Assembly (NCBI RefSeq): GCF_016462545.1
Contig: NZ_JAEMTA010000036.1
Span: 1-48,369, forward strand
Direction: 5' to 3'
DNA: 48,369 bases
Source of the DNA: Mycolicibacterium sp.
Lineage (GTDB): Bacteria; Actinomycetota; Actinomycetes; Mycobacteriales; Mycobacteriaceae
In this document: piece after piece, positions 22,659 to 30,943 of the stretch
How the letters are laid out: each line of letters opens with the position of its first letter
Position numbering within the stretch: position 1 is the first letter of the stretch
Position numbers and translations under genes: made by a program
Notes under the pieces: generated by a model
Seen by the model: the letters and a program-made list of their open reading frames with translations, nothing else
What the model was told of the DNA's origin: nothing
Databases searched by the model: none

Positions 22659-24203
22659 CTACGGCCTCCGCCATTCCCGGCCGCTACGGGCCAGCATCTC
22701 GTCCGCCGATTCCGGACCCCAGCCACCCGACTCGTACGGGTCGGGTGTGCCGTGGGACGCCCAGTACTCCAGCGCGGGATCGAGTATCTCCCAGGACAAT
22801 TCGACCTCCTGGTTCACGGGGAACAACGACGGCTCCCCGAGCAGGACGTCGAGGATCAGGCGCTCGTAGGCCTCGGGGGAGTCCTCGGCGAACGCTGACC
22901 CGTAGGAGAAGTCCATGTTGACGTCGCGAACCTCCATGGCATGGCCGGGGACCTTCGAACCGAACCGCAGCGTGATGCCCTCGTCGGGTTGCACGCGGAT
23001 GACGAGCGCGTTCTTGCCGAGTTCGTCGGTCATCGTCGCGTCGAACGGCAGGTGCGGGGCTCGCTTGAAGACCAGCGCGATCTCGGTCACCCTGCGGCCG
23101 AGACGCTTTCCGGTGCGCAGGTAGAACGGCACCCCGGCCCAGCGTCGTGTGTCCACCTCCAAGGTGATCGCGGCATACGTCTCGGTGGTCGAGGTCGGCG
23201 AGAACCCCTCTTCCTCGAGCAGGCCGACGACCTTCTCGCCACCCTGCCACCCCGCCGTGTACTGGCCACGGGACGTGTTCTCGTCCAACGGTTCCGCCAG
23301 ACGCGTCGCCGACAGGACCTTGATCTTCTCGGCCTGCAACTCGGCGGGGCTGAAGCTGACGGGCTCCTCCATCGCGGTCAGCGCCAGCAGCTGGGTCAGG
23401 TGGTTCTGGATGACGTCGCGCGCTGCGCCGACGCCGTCGTAGTAACCGCCGCGGCCACCCAGGCCGATGTCCTCGGCCATCGTGATCTGGACGTGGTCGA
23501 CGTAATGCGCGTTCCAGATCGGGTCGAACAGCTGGTTGGCGAAGCGCAGGGCCAGGATGTTCTGGACGGTCTCCTTGCCCAGATAGTGGTCGATGCGGAA
23601 GACCGACGACTCCGGGAACACGCTGTTGACCACGTGGTTGAGCGATTTCGCACTGGCCAGGTCGTGGCCGAACGGCTTCTCGATGACGACTCGACTCCAT
23701 CGGTCACCGTCGGGTCGGGCCAGCCCCGACGTGGACAGCTTCTCGCACACCGTCGGAAATGCGTTCGGCGGAATCGACAGGTAGAACGCATGATTGCCGC
23801 CGGTGCCGCGTTCGATGTCGAGAGTGTCCAGCGTCTCCTTCAGCCGGGCGAACGCCTCGTCGTCGTCGAACGTGCCCTGCACGAAGCGAATGCCCTCGTT
23901 GAGCCGGTCCCAGACCTCCTGGCGGAACGGCGTCCGGGCATGCGCCTGCACCGCCTTCAGCACGATGTTGCCGAAGTCCTCGTCGGCCCAGTCGCGCCGG
24001 GCGAACCCGATGAGCGCAAAGGTCGGGGGCAGCAGTCCACGGTTTGCGAGGTCGTAGATCGCCGGCATCAGCTTCTTGGTGGCCAGGTCTCCGGTGACAC
24101 CGAAGATGACCACCGCGCACGGTCCTGCGATGCGAGGCAAGCGCTTGTCGAGCTTGTCCCGCAGTGGATTCTGCCAATCCCCAGTCACCGCGGAGGTGCT
24201 CAT
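22659..24203 (-). CDS. zwf: Glucose-6-phosphate 1-dehydrogenase
   Basis: First enzyme of the oxidative pentose phosphate pathway: oxidises glucose-6-phosphate to the lactone, making NADPH (or reducing F420-independent NAD forms in some species). The 514-residue protein has the dinucleotide loop VIFGVTGDLATKKLMPAIYD (about residues 33-52), EKPFGHDLASAKSLN, the active-site signature RIDHYLGKETVQNIL (about residue 205), and YLRTGKRLGRR with the substrate-binding Lys. The ATG at 24203 overlaps the tal stop (ATGA); a longer in-frame ORF upstream lies within tal and is rejected. Corresponds to zwf2 (Rv1447c) of M. tuberculosis by position. Confidence 0.97.
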   Translation of the reverse strand: MSTSAVTGDWQNPLRDKLDKRLPRIAGPCAVVIFGVTGDLATKKLMPAIYDLANRGLLPPTFALIGFARRDWADEDFGNIVLKAVQAHARTPFRQEVWDRLNEGIRFVQGTFDDDEAFARLKETLDTLDIERGTGGNHAFYLSIPPNAFPTVCEKLSTSGLARPDGDRWSRVVIEKPFGHDLASAKSLNHVVNSVFPESSVFRIDHYLGKETVQNILALRFANQLFDPIWNAHYVDHVQITMAEDIGLGGRGGYYDGVGAARDVIQNHLTQLLALTAMEEPVSFSPAELQAEKIKVLSATRLAEPLDENTSRGQYTAGWQGGEKVVGLLEEEGFSPTSTTETYAAITLEVDTRRWAGVPFYLRTGKRLGRRVTEIALVFKRAPHLPFDATMTDELGKNALVIRVQPDEGITLRFGSKVPGHAMEVRDVNMDFSYGSAFAEDSPEAYERLILDVLLGEPSLFPVNQEVELSWEILDPALEYWASHGTPDPYESGGWGPESADEMLARSGREWRRP

Positions 24204-25318
24204 CGCGAGGCGGCGTCCAACTGACCCTGAGTCGCCTCGATCAGCTCTTCCCACGACTTCTCGAACTTCTCGACGCCCTCGTTCTCGAGAACCAGGAACA
24301 CGTCGGTGAGGTCGATGCCGATCGACGCCAGCCTGTCGAACACCATCTGCGACGCGCCTGCGGTTCCACTGATCGTGTCACCGGTGACCTCGCCATGATC
24401 GGCGACCGCGTCCATCGTCTTCTCCGGCATGGTGTTGACGGTGTTCTTGGCGACCAGTTCGGTGACGTACAGCGTGTCGGAGTAGTCCGGGTTCTTCACG
24501 CCGGTGGACGCCCACAGCGGCCGCTGGACCCGTGCACCATCGGCGCTCAGTGTCTCGAACCGCTCACCGCCCACGAACACCTGCTGGTAGGCGGCATAGG
24601 CGAGGCGGGCGTTGGCGACACCGGCCTGACCGCGCAGCCCCAACGCCTCCTCGGTCCCGATGTCCTCGAGACGCTTGTCGATCTCGGAGTCGACGCGGGA
24701 GACGAAGAACGACGCCACCGAGTGGATCTTGGACAGATCGTGGCCGGCTTCCTTGGCCTTCTCCAGGCCCGCGAGGTAGGCGTCCATGACGAGCCGGTGC
24801 CGTTCGACGGAGAAGATCAGCGTGACGTTCACCGAGATGCCCTCGGCGATGACGGCCGTGATCGCGGGCAGGCCCGCCTCGGTGGCCGGGATCTTGATCA
24901 GCACGTTGGGCCGGTCGACGATCTTCCACAGCTCGATCGCCTGCAGGATGGTCTTGTCGGTGTCGTGCGCGAGGCGGGGATCGACCTCGATGGAGACCCG
25001 ACCGTCGACGCCGCCGGAGGCCTCGTAGGCCTTGGCGAGGACGTCGCACGCGTTGCGCACGTCGTCGGTGGTGACCGTGCGAATGGTGGCGTCGACGTCG
25101 GCGCCGCGCTCGGCGAGCTCCTTGACCTGGTCGTCGTAGGCGTTCCCCTTCGACAGTGCCGCCTGGAAGATCGACGGGTTGGTCGTGACGCCGACGACAC
25201 TCTTGGTGTCGATCAGATTCTGCAGGTTGCCCGTCTGCAGACGCTCCCGCGACAGGTCGTCGAGCCAGACGGATACGCCTGCGGCGCTCAGCGCCGCGAG
25301 GTTCGGATTCTGAGTCAT
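24200..25318 (-). CDS. tal: Transaldolase
   Basis: Transfers a dihydroxyacetone unit between sugar phosphates in the non-oxidative pentose phosphate branch. The 372-residue TIM barrel is of the TalB-like long actinobacterial type. It has GVTTNPSIFQAALSKGNAYD (residues about 43-62), SIEVDPRLAHDT, the Schiff-base Lys in NVLIKIPATEAGLPAI, and VNVTLIFSVERHRLVMDAYL. SFFVSRVDSEIDKRL and RPLWASTGVKNPDYSDTLYV follow. Start ATG 25318 is preceded by AAAGGAGA at seven bases, a strong ribosome-binding site. It lies 29 bp after tkt and overlaps zwf by 4 bp. Confidence 0.97.
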   Translation of the reverse strand: MTQNPNLAALSAAGVSVWLDDLSRERLQTGNLQNLIDTKSVVGVTTNPSIFQAALSKGNAYDDQVKELAERGADVDATIRTVTTDDVRNACDVLAKAYEASGGVDGRVSIEVDPRLAHDTDKTILQAIELWKIVDRPNVLIKIPATEAGLPAITAVIAEGISVNVTLIFSVERHRLVMDAYLAGLEKAKEAGHDLSKIHSVASFFVSRVDSEIDKRLEDIGTEEALGLRGQAGVANARLAYAAYQQVFVGGERFETLSADGARVQRPLWASTGVKNPDYSDTLYVTELVAKNTVNTMPEKTMDAVADHGEVTGDTISGTAGASQMVFDRLASIGIDLTDVFLVLENEGVEKFEKSWEELIEATQGQLDAASR

Positions 25319-25347
25319 TTCTTGTCTCCTTTTGCCGCGCTTGGCAA

Positions 25348-27441
25348 TTAGTTGTCGAGTGAGCGTTCCGCGGCGGCCGCCACGGCCTCGGGCGTGAAAC
25401 CGAACTCGCGGAACAGCGTCTTGTCGTCGGCCGACTCGCCGTAGTGCTCGATCGAGACGATCTCTCCGGTGTCGCCGACCAGCTTGTGCCAGCTCTGCGC
25501 GACACCCGCCTCGACCGCGACGCGAGCGGACACCTCCGGCGGCAGGACGCTGTCGCGGTATTCCTTCGGCTGGCTCTCGAACCATTCCACGCACGGCATA
25601 GAGACGACGTAGGCGGTGATGTCCTTCTCCGCCAACAACTTCTTCGCCTCGACCGCCAACTGCAGTTCCGATCCGGTACCGATGATGATGACGTCGGCAT
25701 CGTCGGCGGGGTTGCCACCGCCGAGCACATAGCCACCCTTGGCGACACCTTCGGCGCTGGTGCCCTCCAGTACCGGAATGCCCTGGCGGGTCAGGATGAA
25801 ACCGACCGGGCCACTCCCGTTGCCGCGCGCGATGATGCTGCGCCACGCGTATGCGGTCTCGTTGGGGTCACCCGGCCGCACCACGGACAGGTTCGGGATG
25901 GCCCGCAGCGCCGAGAGGTGTTCGATCGGCTGGTGGGTCGGGCCGTCCTCGCCGAGTCCGATGGAGTCGTGCGTCCAGATGTAGATCGTGTCGATGTCCA
26001 TCAGGGAGGCCAGTCGCACGGCCGGACGCATGTAGTCGGAGAACTGCAGGAACGTCCCACCGAACGCGCGCGTCGGGCCGTGCAGCACGATGCCCGACAG
26101 GATCGAGCCCATCGCATGCTCGCGGATGCCGAAGTGCAGCACCCGGCCGTACCAGTCCGCGGTGAAGTCCTCGGTCGAGATCGACGGCGGACCGAACGAC
26201 TTCACGCCCTTGATGGTGGTGTTGTTGCTACCGGCCAAGTCGGCCGAGCCACCCCACAGCTCCGGCAGCTTGGGCGCGACGTCGTTGAGCACCTGTCCGA
26301 ACGCGGCCCGGGTGGCGACTGCCTTGGAGCCCGGCTCCCAGTACGTGATGTCGGCGTCCCAACCGTCGGGCAGTTCCTCGGCGGTGAGTCGATCGAGTAG
26401 CTTCTTGCGTTCGGGTTCGCGCTCGGCCCACGCATCGAACTCGGGCTGCCACTTCTCGTGGGCCTCTCGGCCGCGGTCGACGAGCTTGCGGGTGTGCTCG
26501 ATGACCTCGTCACGCACCTCGAAGGTCTTCTCCGGGTCGAAGCCCAGCACCTTCTTGGTAGCGGCCACTTCCTCGTCGCCGAGGGCGGAACCGTGCACAC
26601 CACCCGTGTTCATCTTGGTGGGGGCGGGATAACCGATGATCGTGCGCACGGAGATGAATGACGGCTTGTCGGTGACGGCCTTCGCCGCGGCGATGGCTTC
26701 TTCGATGCCGGTGACGTTCTCACCGCCCTCGACCTCCTGCACGTGCCACCCGTACGCGCGATACCGGGCCGGGACGTCCTCGGACAGCGCGATGTCGGTG
26801 TCGTGCTCGATGGAGATCTGGTTGTGGTCGTAGAACACGATGAGGTTGCCGAGCTGCTGCGTCCCGGCAAGCGAACTCGCCTCGCTGGTGACGCCCTCCT
26901 CGATGTCACCGTCGGAGGCGATCACGTAGATGAAGTGGTCGAAGGGGCTGGTGCCCGGCGCCGCATCGGGATCGAAGAGACCGCGCTCGAAGCGCGACGC
27001 CATCGCCATGCCGACCGCCGACGCGAGACCCTGGCCAAGCGGGCCCGTGGTGATTTCCACGCCCTTGGTGTGGCGGAACTCCGGATGTCCCGGCGTCTTC
27101 GACTTCCAGGTGCGCAGCGATTCGATGTCCTCGAGCTCCAGGCCGAAGCCACCGAGGTACAGCTGGATGTAGAGCGTCAGGCTGCTGTGACCGCAGGACA
27201 GAATGAAGCGGTCGCGCCCCAGCCAGTGGACGTCCGACGGATCGTGTCGCATCTGGCGCTGGAACAGGCTGTACGCCAACGGAGCCAGGCTCATGGCGGT
27301 GCCGGGATGGCCGTTGCCGACCTTCTGCACGGCGTCCGCCGCCAGCACGCGCACCGTGTCGACGGCGACGGAGTCGACGTCTGCCCAGTCCTCGGGATGA
27401 TGGGGGCGGGTGAGTTCGGAAATCTCTTCAACGGTGGTCAC
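25348..27441 (-). CDS. tkt: Transketolase
   Basis: Thiamine-diphosphate enzyme moving two-carbon units between ketoses and aldoses. The 697-residue protein shows the N-terminal VGNGHPGTAMSLAPLAYSLF, the TPP/metal motif ASDGDIEEGVTSEASSLAG (about residue 165) through FYDHNQISIEHDTD, the pyrimidine-binding block HFGIREHAMGSILSGIVLHG (about residue 430), and the phosphate-binding HDSIGLGEDGPTHQPIEHLS. The start is GTG 27441 with GAGGAG about 10 bases upstream. It is first in the minus-strand tkt-tal-zwf-opcA-pgl run and so carries the operon promoter in the 196-bp region shared with ctaB. Confidence 0.97.
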   Translation of the reverse strand: MTTVEEISELTRPHHPEDWADVDSVAVDTVRVLAADAVQKVGNGHPGTAMSLAPLAYSLFQRQMRHDPSDVHWLGRDRFILSCGHSSLTLYIQLYLGGFGLELEDIESLRTWKSKTPGHPEFRHTKGVEITTGPLGQGLASAVGMAMASRFERGLFDPDAAPGTSPFDHFIYVIASDGDIEEGVTSEASSLAGTQQLGNLIVFYDHNQISIEHDTDIALSEDVPARYRAYGWHVQEVEGGENVTGIEEAIAAAKAVTDKPSFISVRTIIGYPAPTKMNTGGVHGSALGDEEVAATKKVLGFDPEKTFEVRDEVIEHTRKLVDRGREAHEKWQPEFDAWAEREPERKKLLDRLTAEELPDGWDADITYWEPGSKAVATRAAFGQVLNDVAPKLPELWGGSADLAGSNNTTIKGVKSFGPPSISTEDFTADWYGRVLHFGIREHAMGSILSGIVLHGPTRAFGGTFLQFSDYMRPAVRLASLMDIDTIYIWTHDSIGLGEDGPTHQPIEHLSALRAIPNLSVVRPGDPNETAYAWRSIIARGNGSGPVGFILTRQGIPVLEGTSAEGVAKGGYVLGGGNPADDADVIIIGTGSELQLAVEAKKLLAEKDITAYVVSMPCVEWFESQPKEYRDSVLPPEVSARVAVEAGVAQSWHKLVGDTGEIVSIEHYGESADDKTLFREFGFTPEAVAAAAERSLDN

Positions 27442-27477
27442 GCACGAGCTCCTCGGGTCGGCAAGCCGGTCACCAAT

Positions 27478-27483
27478 ACCCTA
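27478..27483 (-). promoter_or_regulatory. Possible -10 box of the tkt operon
   Basis: Read on the minus strand, TAGGGT fits TANNNT and lies 36 bp before the tkt GTG, which has a GAGGAG ribosome-binding site in between. The matching -35 region is poor, as is usual for mycobacterial promoters. Confidence 0.35.
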
Positions 27484-27555
27484 GTGCGGACCGCATCATC
27501 ACCGCAGGCCGCGTCACTCAAGTTGGCGATGCGTTCACGTCCGGCGACCCTGCAT

Positions 27556-27584
27556 TGGTAGACGCACCGTTCGACGGTCTACCA
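27556..27584 (+). promoter_or_regulatory. Perfect 8-bp dyad between tkt and ctaB
   Basis: TGGTAGAC (27556-27563) and GTCTACCA (27577-27584) form an exact inverted repeat around 13 bp. Its place between two divergent promoters suggests a regulator-binding site for tkt, ctaB or both; a structured leader is the alternative. Confidence 0.4.
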
Positions 27585-27599
27585 TCGCCTGTAGTAGAA
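27580..27599 (+). promoter_or_regulatory. ctaB copy of the ctaA/ctaB shared promoter motif
   Basis: The stretch contains GCCTGTAGT followed by AGAA. A matching stretch occurs, in the same orientation relative to the gene, upstream of ctaA (31868-31888, minus strand); 13 of the first 16 bases are identical. It ends 38 bp before the ctaB start and overlaps the right arm of the dyad. Confidence 0.4.
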
Positions 27600-27637
27600 G
27601 CCCGCGTGCTGCCGCGAATTACGAGGAGAACAACTGC

Positions 27638-28567
27638 GTGAGCATTCGCGAGCGCCGTAATTTCCGCGAGGCGCCGAGTCGAACCCGTACCACGCTGTTG
27701 GCGTATTTGGCATTGACCAAGCCACGCGTGATCGAGCTGCTGCTCGTCACGACGATCCCCGCGATGCTGCTGGCCGATCGGGGCACCGTCGACCCGCTGC
27801 TGATCCTCAACACCCTGTTCGGCGGCATGCTGGCTGCGGCGGGTGCCAACACGCTGAACTGTGTCGCCGACGCGGACATCGACAAGGTGATGAAGCGCAC
27901 CGCGCTGCGGCCCCTGGCTCGCGCCACCGTGCCCACTCGCCATGCGCTGATATTCGGGCTCGTCCTCAGCGCTGGCTCGTTCGCCTGGCTGTGGTGGACC
28001 ACCAACCTGCTCTCGGGCGTGCTGGCGATCGTCACGATCCTCTTCTACGTGTTCGTGTACACGCTTCTGCTGAAGCGGCGCACGTCGCAGAACGTGGTGT
28101 GGGGCGGTGCCGCGGGCTGCATGCCGGTGATGATCGGCTGGTCGGCGGTCACGGGCACCATTCAGTGGCCCGCGCTGGTGATGTTCGCGATCATCTTCTT
28201 CTGGACGCCGCCGCACACCTGGGCGTTGGCGATGCGCTACAAGGACGACTACAAGGCCGCGGGCGTGCCCATGCTGCCGGTCGTGGCCACCGAGCGTCAG
28301 GTCACCAAGCAGATCCTGATCTACACGTGGCTGACGGTGCTCACCACCCTGGCGCTGGCCTTGGCGACCGGCTGGCTCTACGCCGCCGTGGCCGTGCTGG
28401 CGGGCGCGTGGTTCCTGACGATGGCCCATCAGCTGTATGCCGGCGTCAAGCGCGGTGAGCCCGTGAAGCCCCTGCGCTTGTTCCTGCAGTCGAACAACTA
28501 TCTGGCCGTGGTGTTCTGCGCACTCGCCGTCGACTCGGCGTTGTCGCTGCCGACGCTGTTCGGCTAG
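27638..28567 (+). CDS. ctaB: Heme O synthase (protoheme IX farnesyltransferase)
   Basis: Membrane prenyltransferase that attaches farnesyl diphosphate to heme b, giving heme O, the precursor of heme A for the aa3 oxidase. The 309-residue protein has about eight or nine transmembrane helices. It carries the UbiA-superfamily Asp motif NCVADADIDKVMKRTALRPL (about residues 74-93) and the second motif MRYKDDYKAAGVPMLP (about residue 200), with the CtaB-specific FFWTPPHTWALAM before it. The start is GTG 27638 with GAGGAG upstream. ctaA, the next enzyme in the pathway, is 3 kb away on the other strand and shares a promoter motif. The stop overlaps the convergent arfB stop by 3 bp. Confidence 0.96.
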   Translation: MSIRERRNFREAPSRTRTTLLAYLALTKPRVIELLLVTTIPAMLLADRGTVDPLLILNTLFGGMLAAAGANTLNCVADADIDKVMKRTALRPLARATVPTRHALIFGLVLSAGSFAWLWWTTNLLSGVLAIVTILFYVFVYTLLLKRRTSQNVVWGGAAGCMPVMIGWSAVTGTIQWPALVMFAIIFFWTPPHTWALAMRYKDDYKAAGVPMLPVVATERQVTKQILIYTWLTVLTTLALALATGWLYAAVAVLAGAWFLTMAHQLYAGVKRGEPVKPLRLFLQSNNYLAVVFCALAVDSALSLPTLFG

Positions 28568-28995
28568 CTCGCGTCCCAGCCGCCTCCACGACTCCGTTTG
28601 GTCTGACCGCGCCGCTTCTTCTCCTCGAGGCGGCGCTCCTTCGCACCTCGGGAGGGCCTGGTCGGCCTGCGCGTAGGGGGAGGTGCCGCCGCCGCGGCAC
28701 GCAGCAGGTGAGTCATCCGATCGCGGGCCGCGGCCCGGTTCTGGAGCTGGCCGCGATGCTCACTCGCGGCGACGGTGAGCACCCCGTCGGTGAGACGCCC
28801 ACGGAGCCGATTGATGATCTGATAGCGCAACCATTCCGGCACCGCCCGCGAGTTGGCGACGTCGAACGAGAGCTCGACACGGCTGTCTGCCGTGTTGACG
28901 CCCTGCCCGCCCGGACCCGAGGACCGGGAGAAGCGCTCGCTCAACTCGGACGCGGGCACGACGAAACCGCGGGCCACGACCAGGTCGCCGATCAC
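28564..28995 (-). CDS. arfB: Peptidyl-tRNA hydrolase ArfB (ribosome rescue)
   Basis: Codon-independent release factor that frees ribosomes stalled without a stop codon. The 143-residue protein carries the GGQ catalytic motif in SSGPGGQGVNTADSRVEL (residues about 25-42), conserved in class I release factors, and the short basic C-terminal tail (RGAKERRLEEKKRRGQTKR) that ArfB inserts into the mRNA channel. It is shorter than RF1/RF2 and lacks their codon-recognition domain. The start is GTG 28995, one base after the qor stop, so the pair is probably coupled. Its stop overlaps that of ctaB. Confidence 0.92.
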   Translation of the reverse strand: MIGDLVVARGFVVPASELSERFSRSSGPGGQGVNTADSRVELSFDVANSRAVPEWLRYQIINRLRGRLTDGVLTVAASEHRGQLQNRAAARDRMTHLLRAAAAAPPPTRRPTRPSRGAKERRLEEKKRRGQTKRSRGGGWDAS

Positions 28996-28996
28996 G

Positions 28997-29971
28997 TTAG
29001 GGAATCAGCACCACCGAGCCGACGGTCTTGCGGCCCTGGAGATCGGTGTGCGCCTTCGCGGCGTCGGCCAGGGGGTAGCGCTCGCTGACGGTGACCGAAA
29101 TGGCCTCCGTCGCGATCGCGTCGAGCAGTTCGCCTGCTCGCCAGGAGAACTCGTCGGGTGTTCGCGTGTAGTGCGCCAGGGTGGGCCGCGTCAGGAAGAG
29201 CGAACCCGCGCTGTTGAGACGTTGAGGGTCGAAGGGGGGAACCGGTCCGCTGGATGCGCCGAACAGGGCCAGCGTGCCGCGCAGTGCCAGGCTCGCCAGG
29301 CTGGCGTCGAACGTCGAGGCGCCGACCCCGTCGTACACCGCGGAGACGCCGTGGCCCCCGGTGAGCTCGCGGATCTTGGCACCGAACTCGGCCGGGTCCT
29401 CGGGGTAGTCGAGGACCTCGACGGCGCCGGCCTGCCGCGACAACTCGGCCTTGGCGGCGGTCGAGACGGTGGAGATGACCTTGACCGCCATGCTGGTCGC
29501 CCACTGCGTGAGGATGAGTCCGACGCCACCGGCGCCCGCATGCACGAGGACGGTGTCGCCCTGCTGCACCGGGTACACCGACTTGAGCAGATAGTGCGCG
29601 GTCATCCCCTTGAGCAGTGCCGACGCGGCCACCTCGGCGGGCACTGCGTCGGGTACGTAGGCCACGAAATCCGCCGGTGCGACGCTGTATTCGCCATACG
29701 CGCCGTCGGCCTGGGCCGTCACCACCCGATCACCGACGTTGAGCGCCGCGACGTCGTCGCCGATGGCGGCGACGGTGCCGCAGACCTCGGTGCCGACGGT
29801 GAACGGAAGATCGCGCGGATACAGACCGGAGCGAAAGTACGTGTCGATGAAATTGACGCCGATGGCGTCGGCCTTGATGAGCACTTGGCCGGGCCCGGGT
29901 TCGGGCTGGGGCTTCTCGACGTAGGTCAGGACTTCGGGTCCACCGGTTTCGGTCACTTCGATCGCGTACAT
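28997..29971 (-). CDS. qor: NADPH:quinone oxidoreductase, zinc-independent MDR family
   Basis: Predicted NADPH-dependent quinone reductase of 324 residues (Rv1454c by position). The GroES-like N-terminal domain has GVNFIDTYFRSGLYP, the quinone oxidoreductase signature, and lacks zinc-binding Cys residues. The Rossmann domain has VLVHAGAGGVGLILTQWA (about residues 145-162). FLTRPTLAHYTRTPDEF follows near residue 265. The ATG at 29971 (MYAIEVTETGGPEV) matches the family N-terminus; ATG 29983, four codons upstream, is possible. The start lies only 18 bp from that of the divergent ATP-grasp gene. arfB follows at one base. Confidence 0.93.
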   Translation of the reverse strand: MYAIEVTETGGPEVLTYVEKPQPEPGPGQVLIKADAIGVNFIDTYFRSGLYPRDLPFTVGTEVCGTVAAIGDDVAALNVGDRVVTAQADGAYGEYSVAPADFVAYVPDAVPAEVAASALLKGMTAHYLLKSVYPVQQGDTVLVHAGAGGVGLILTQWATSMAVKVISTVSTAAKAELSRQAGAVEVLDYPEDPAEFGAKIRELTGGHGVSAVYDGVGASTFDASLASLALRGTLALFGASSGPVPPFDPQRLNSAGSLFLTRPTLAHYTRTPDEFSWRAGELLDAIATEAISVTVSERYPLADAAKAHTDLQGRKTVGSVVLIP

Positions 29972-29977
29972 GGCACC

Positions 29978-29983
29978 TATCAT
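29978..29983 (+). promoter_or_regulatory. Putative -10 box for leaderless ATP-grasp gene
   Basis: TATCAT is followed after six bases by the GTG at 29990, the leaderless spacing. It lies in the 18-bp gap between two divergent start codons, so its -35 region would be inside qor. Confidence 0.4.
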
Positions 29984-29989
29984 TCCAAC

Positions 29990-30943
29990 GTGAAGCTCGC
30001 ACGGCCCGACGTTCGTCATCCCCGCATCGTCCTTGCAGGTTGCAGGGCCCTCGTAGAGGGTGACGGTGACGACGCGGGGCTGATTCCCGCGCTGCGGACA
30101 CGGGGATTGCACGCCCGCTGGTTGGCGTGGGACGACCCGGCGACCCTCGAGGCGGATCTCGTCATCCCACGGGCGACGTGGGATTACACCGAGCGGCTCG
30201 AGGAGTTCCTCGGCTGGACCCGCCGCGTCCAGAATCTGGTCAACGCGCCCGCGGTGGTGGCGTGGAACACCGACAAGCGTTACCTGGCAGATCTCGCGGC
30301 CGCGGGTGTGCCGACGGTGCCGAGTACGTTCTTCGGCCCGGGGGAGGAGGTGCGAGTCCCGGCTGGCGAGGTCGTGGTCAAACCCTCCATTGGTGCGGGA
30401 TCCGTTGGTGCACGACGTTTTTCCGATGCCGACGGGGCGCGCGAGCACGCACTGGCATTGCACGCCGACGGCCGCACCGCGCTGATTCAGCCCTACGACC
30501 CGCGGATCGCGGACGGCGAGACCGCTCTGGTGTTCCTCGGCGGCCGCCAGTCGCACGCGTTCAACAAGGGCCCCTTGCTACCTCCGCCGGGCGAATTGGC
30601 CGCACTCGACGAATCCGGCACATACGCCGAGGAGACTCTGAAACCGGCCGATCCCGACTTCGAGCTGTGGGATGTCGGACACGCCGCGCTGGCCGCGGCG
30701 GCGGCGACACTCGGCATCGACGTCGGCGAGCTGTTGTACGCCCGGGTCGACGTCATCGGGGGTCCGGACGACCCACGCCTGTTGGAAGTGGAGCTGGTCG
30801 AGCCGTCGTTGGGGTGGCGCCAGCTCGATGACGACACCCGCGCGACGCAGCAGCGCGAATTCGCCCTCGGCGTCGAGTCAGCCCTGGACCGGCTGGGGCT
30901 CGGACCTCTGACCAGCCGACCGGGGTCGCATCGACGCCCATAG
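29990..30943 (+). CDS. ATP-grasp family protein of unknown substrate (Rv1455-like)
   Basis: A 317-residue protein with the ATP-grasp fold of RimK/glutathione-synthetase type ligases. VVKPSIGAGSVGARRF (about residue 127) is the lysine and glycine loop contacting ATP, ALIQPYDPRIADGETALVFL supplies the hinge and metal side, and ARVDVIGGPDDPRLLEVELVEPSLG (about residue 250) carries the Asp/Glu metal ligands. It should activate a carboxylate as acyl phosphate and join it to an amine, but neither substrate can be told. The N-terminal part (IVLAGCRALVEGDGDDAGLI) is a pre-ATP-grasp domain. The start is GTG 29990, possibly leaderless. Its last 66 bp overlap ctaA on the opposite strand. Confidence 0.82.
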   Translation: MKLARPDVRHPRIVLAGCRALVEGDGDDAGLIPALRTRGLHARWLAWDDPATLEADLVIPRATWDYTERLEEFLGWTRRVQNLVNAPAVVAWNTDKRYLADLAAAGVPTVPSTFFGPGEEVRVPAGEVVVKPSIGAGSVGARRFSDADGAREHALALHADGRTALIQPYDPRIADGETALVFLGGRQSHAFNKGPLLPPPGELAALDESGTYAEETLKPADPDFELWDVGHAALAAAAATLGIDVGELLYARVDVIGGPDDPRLLEVELVEPSLGWRQLDDDTRATQQREFALGVESALDRLGLGPLTSRPGSHRRP

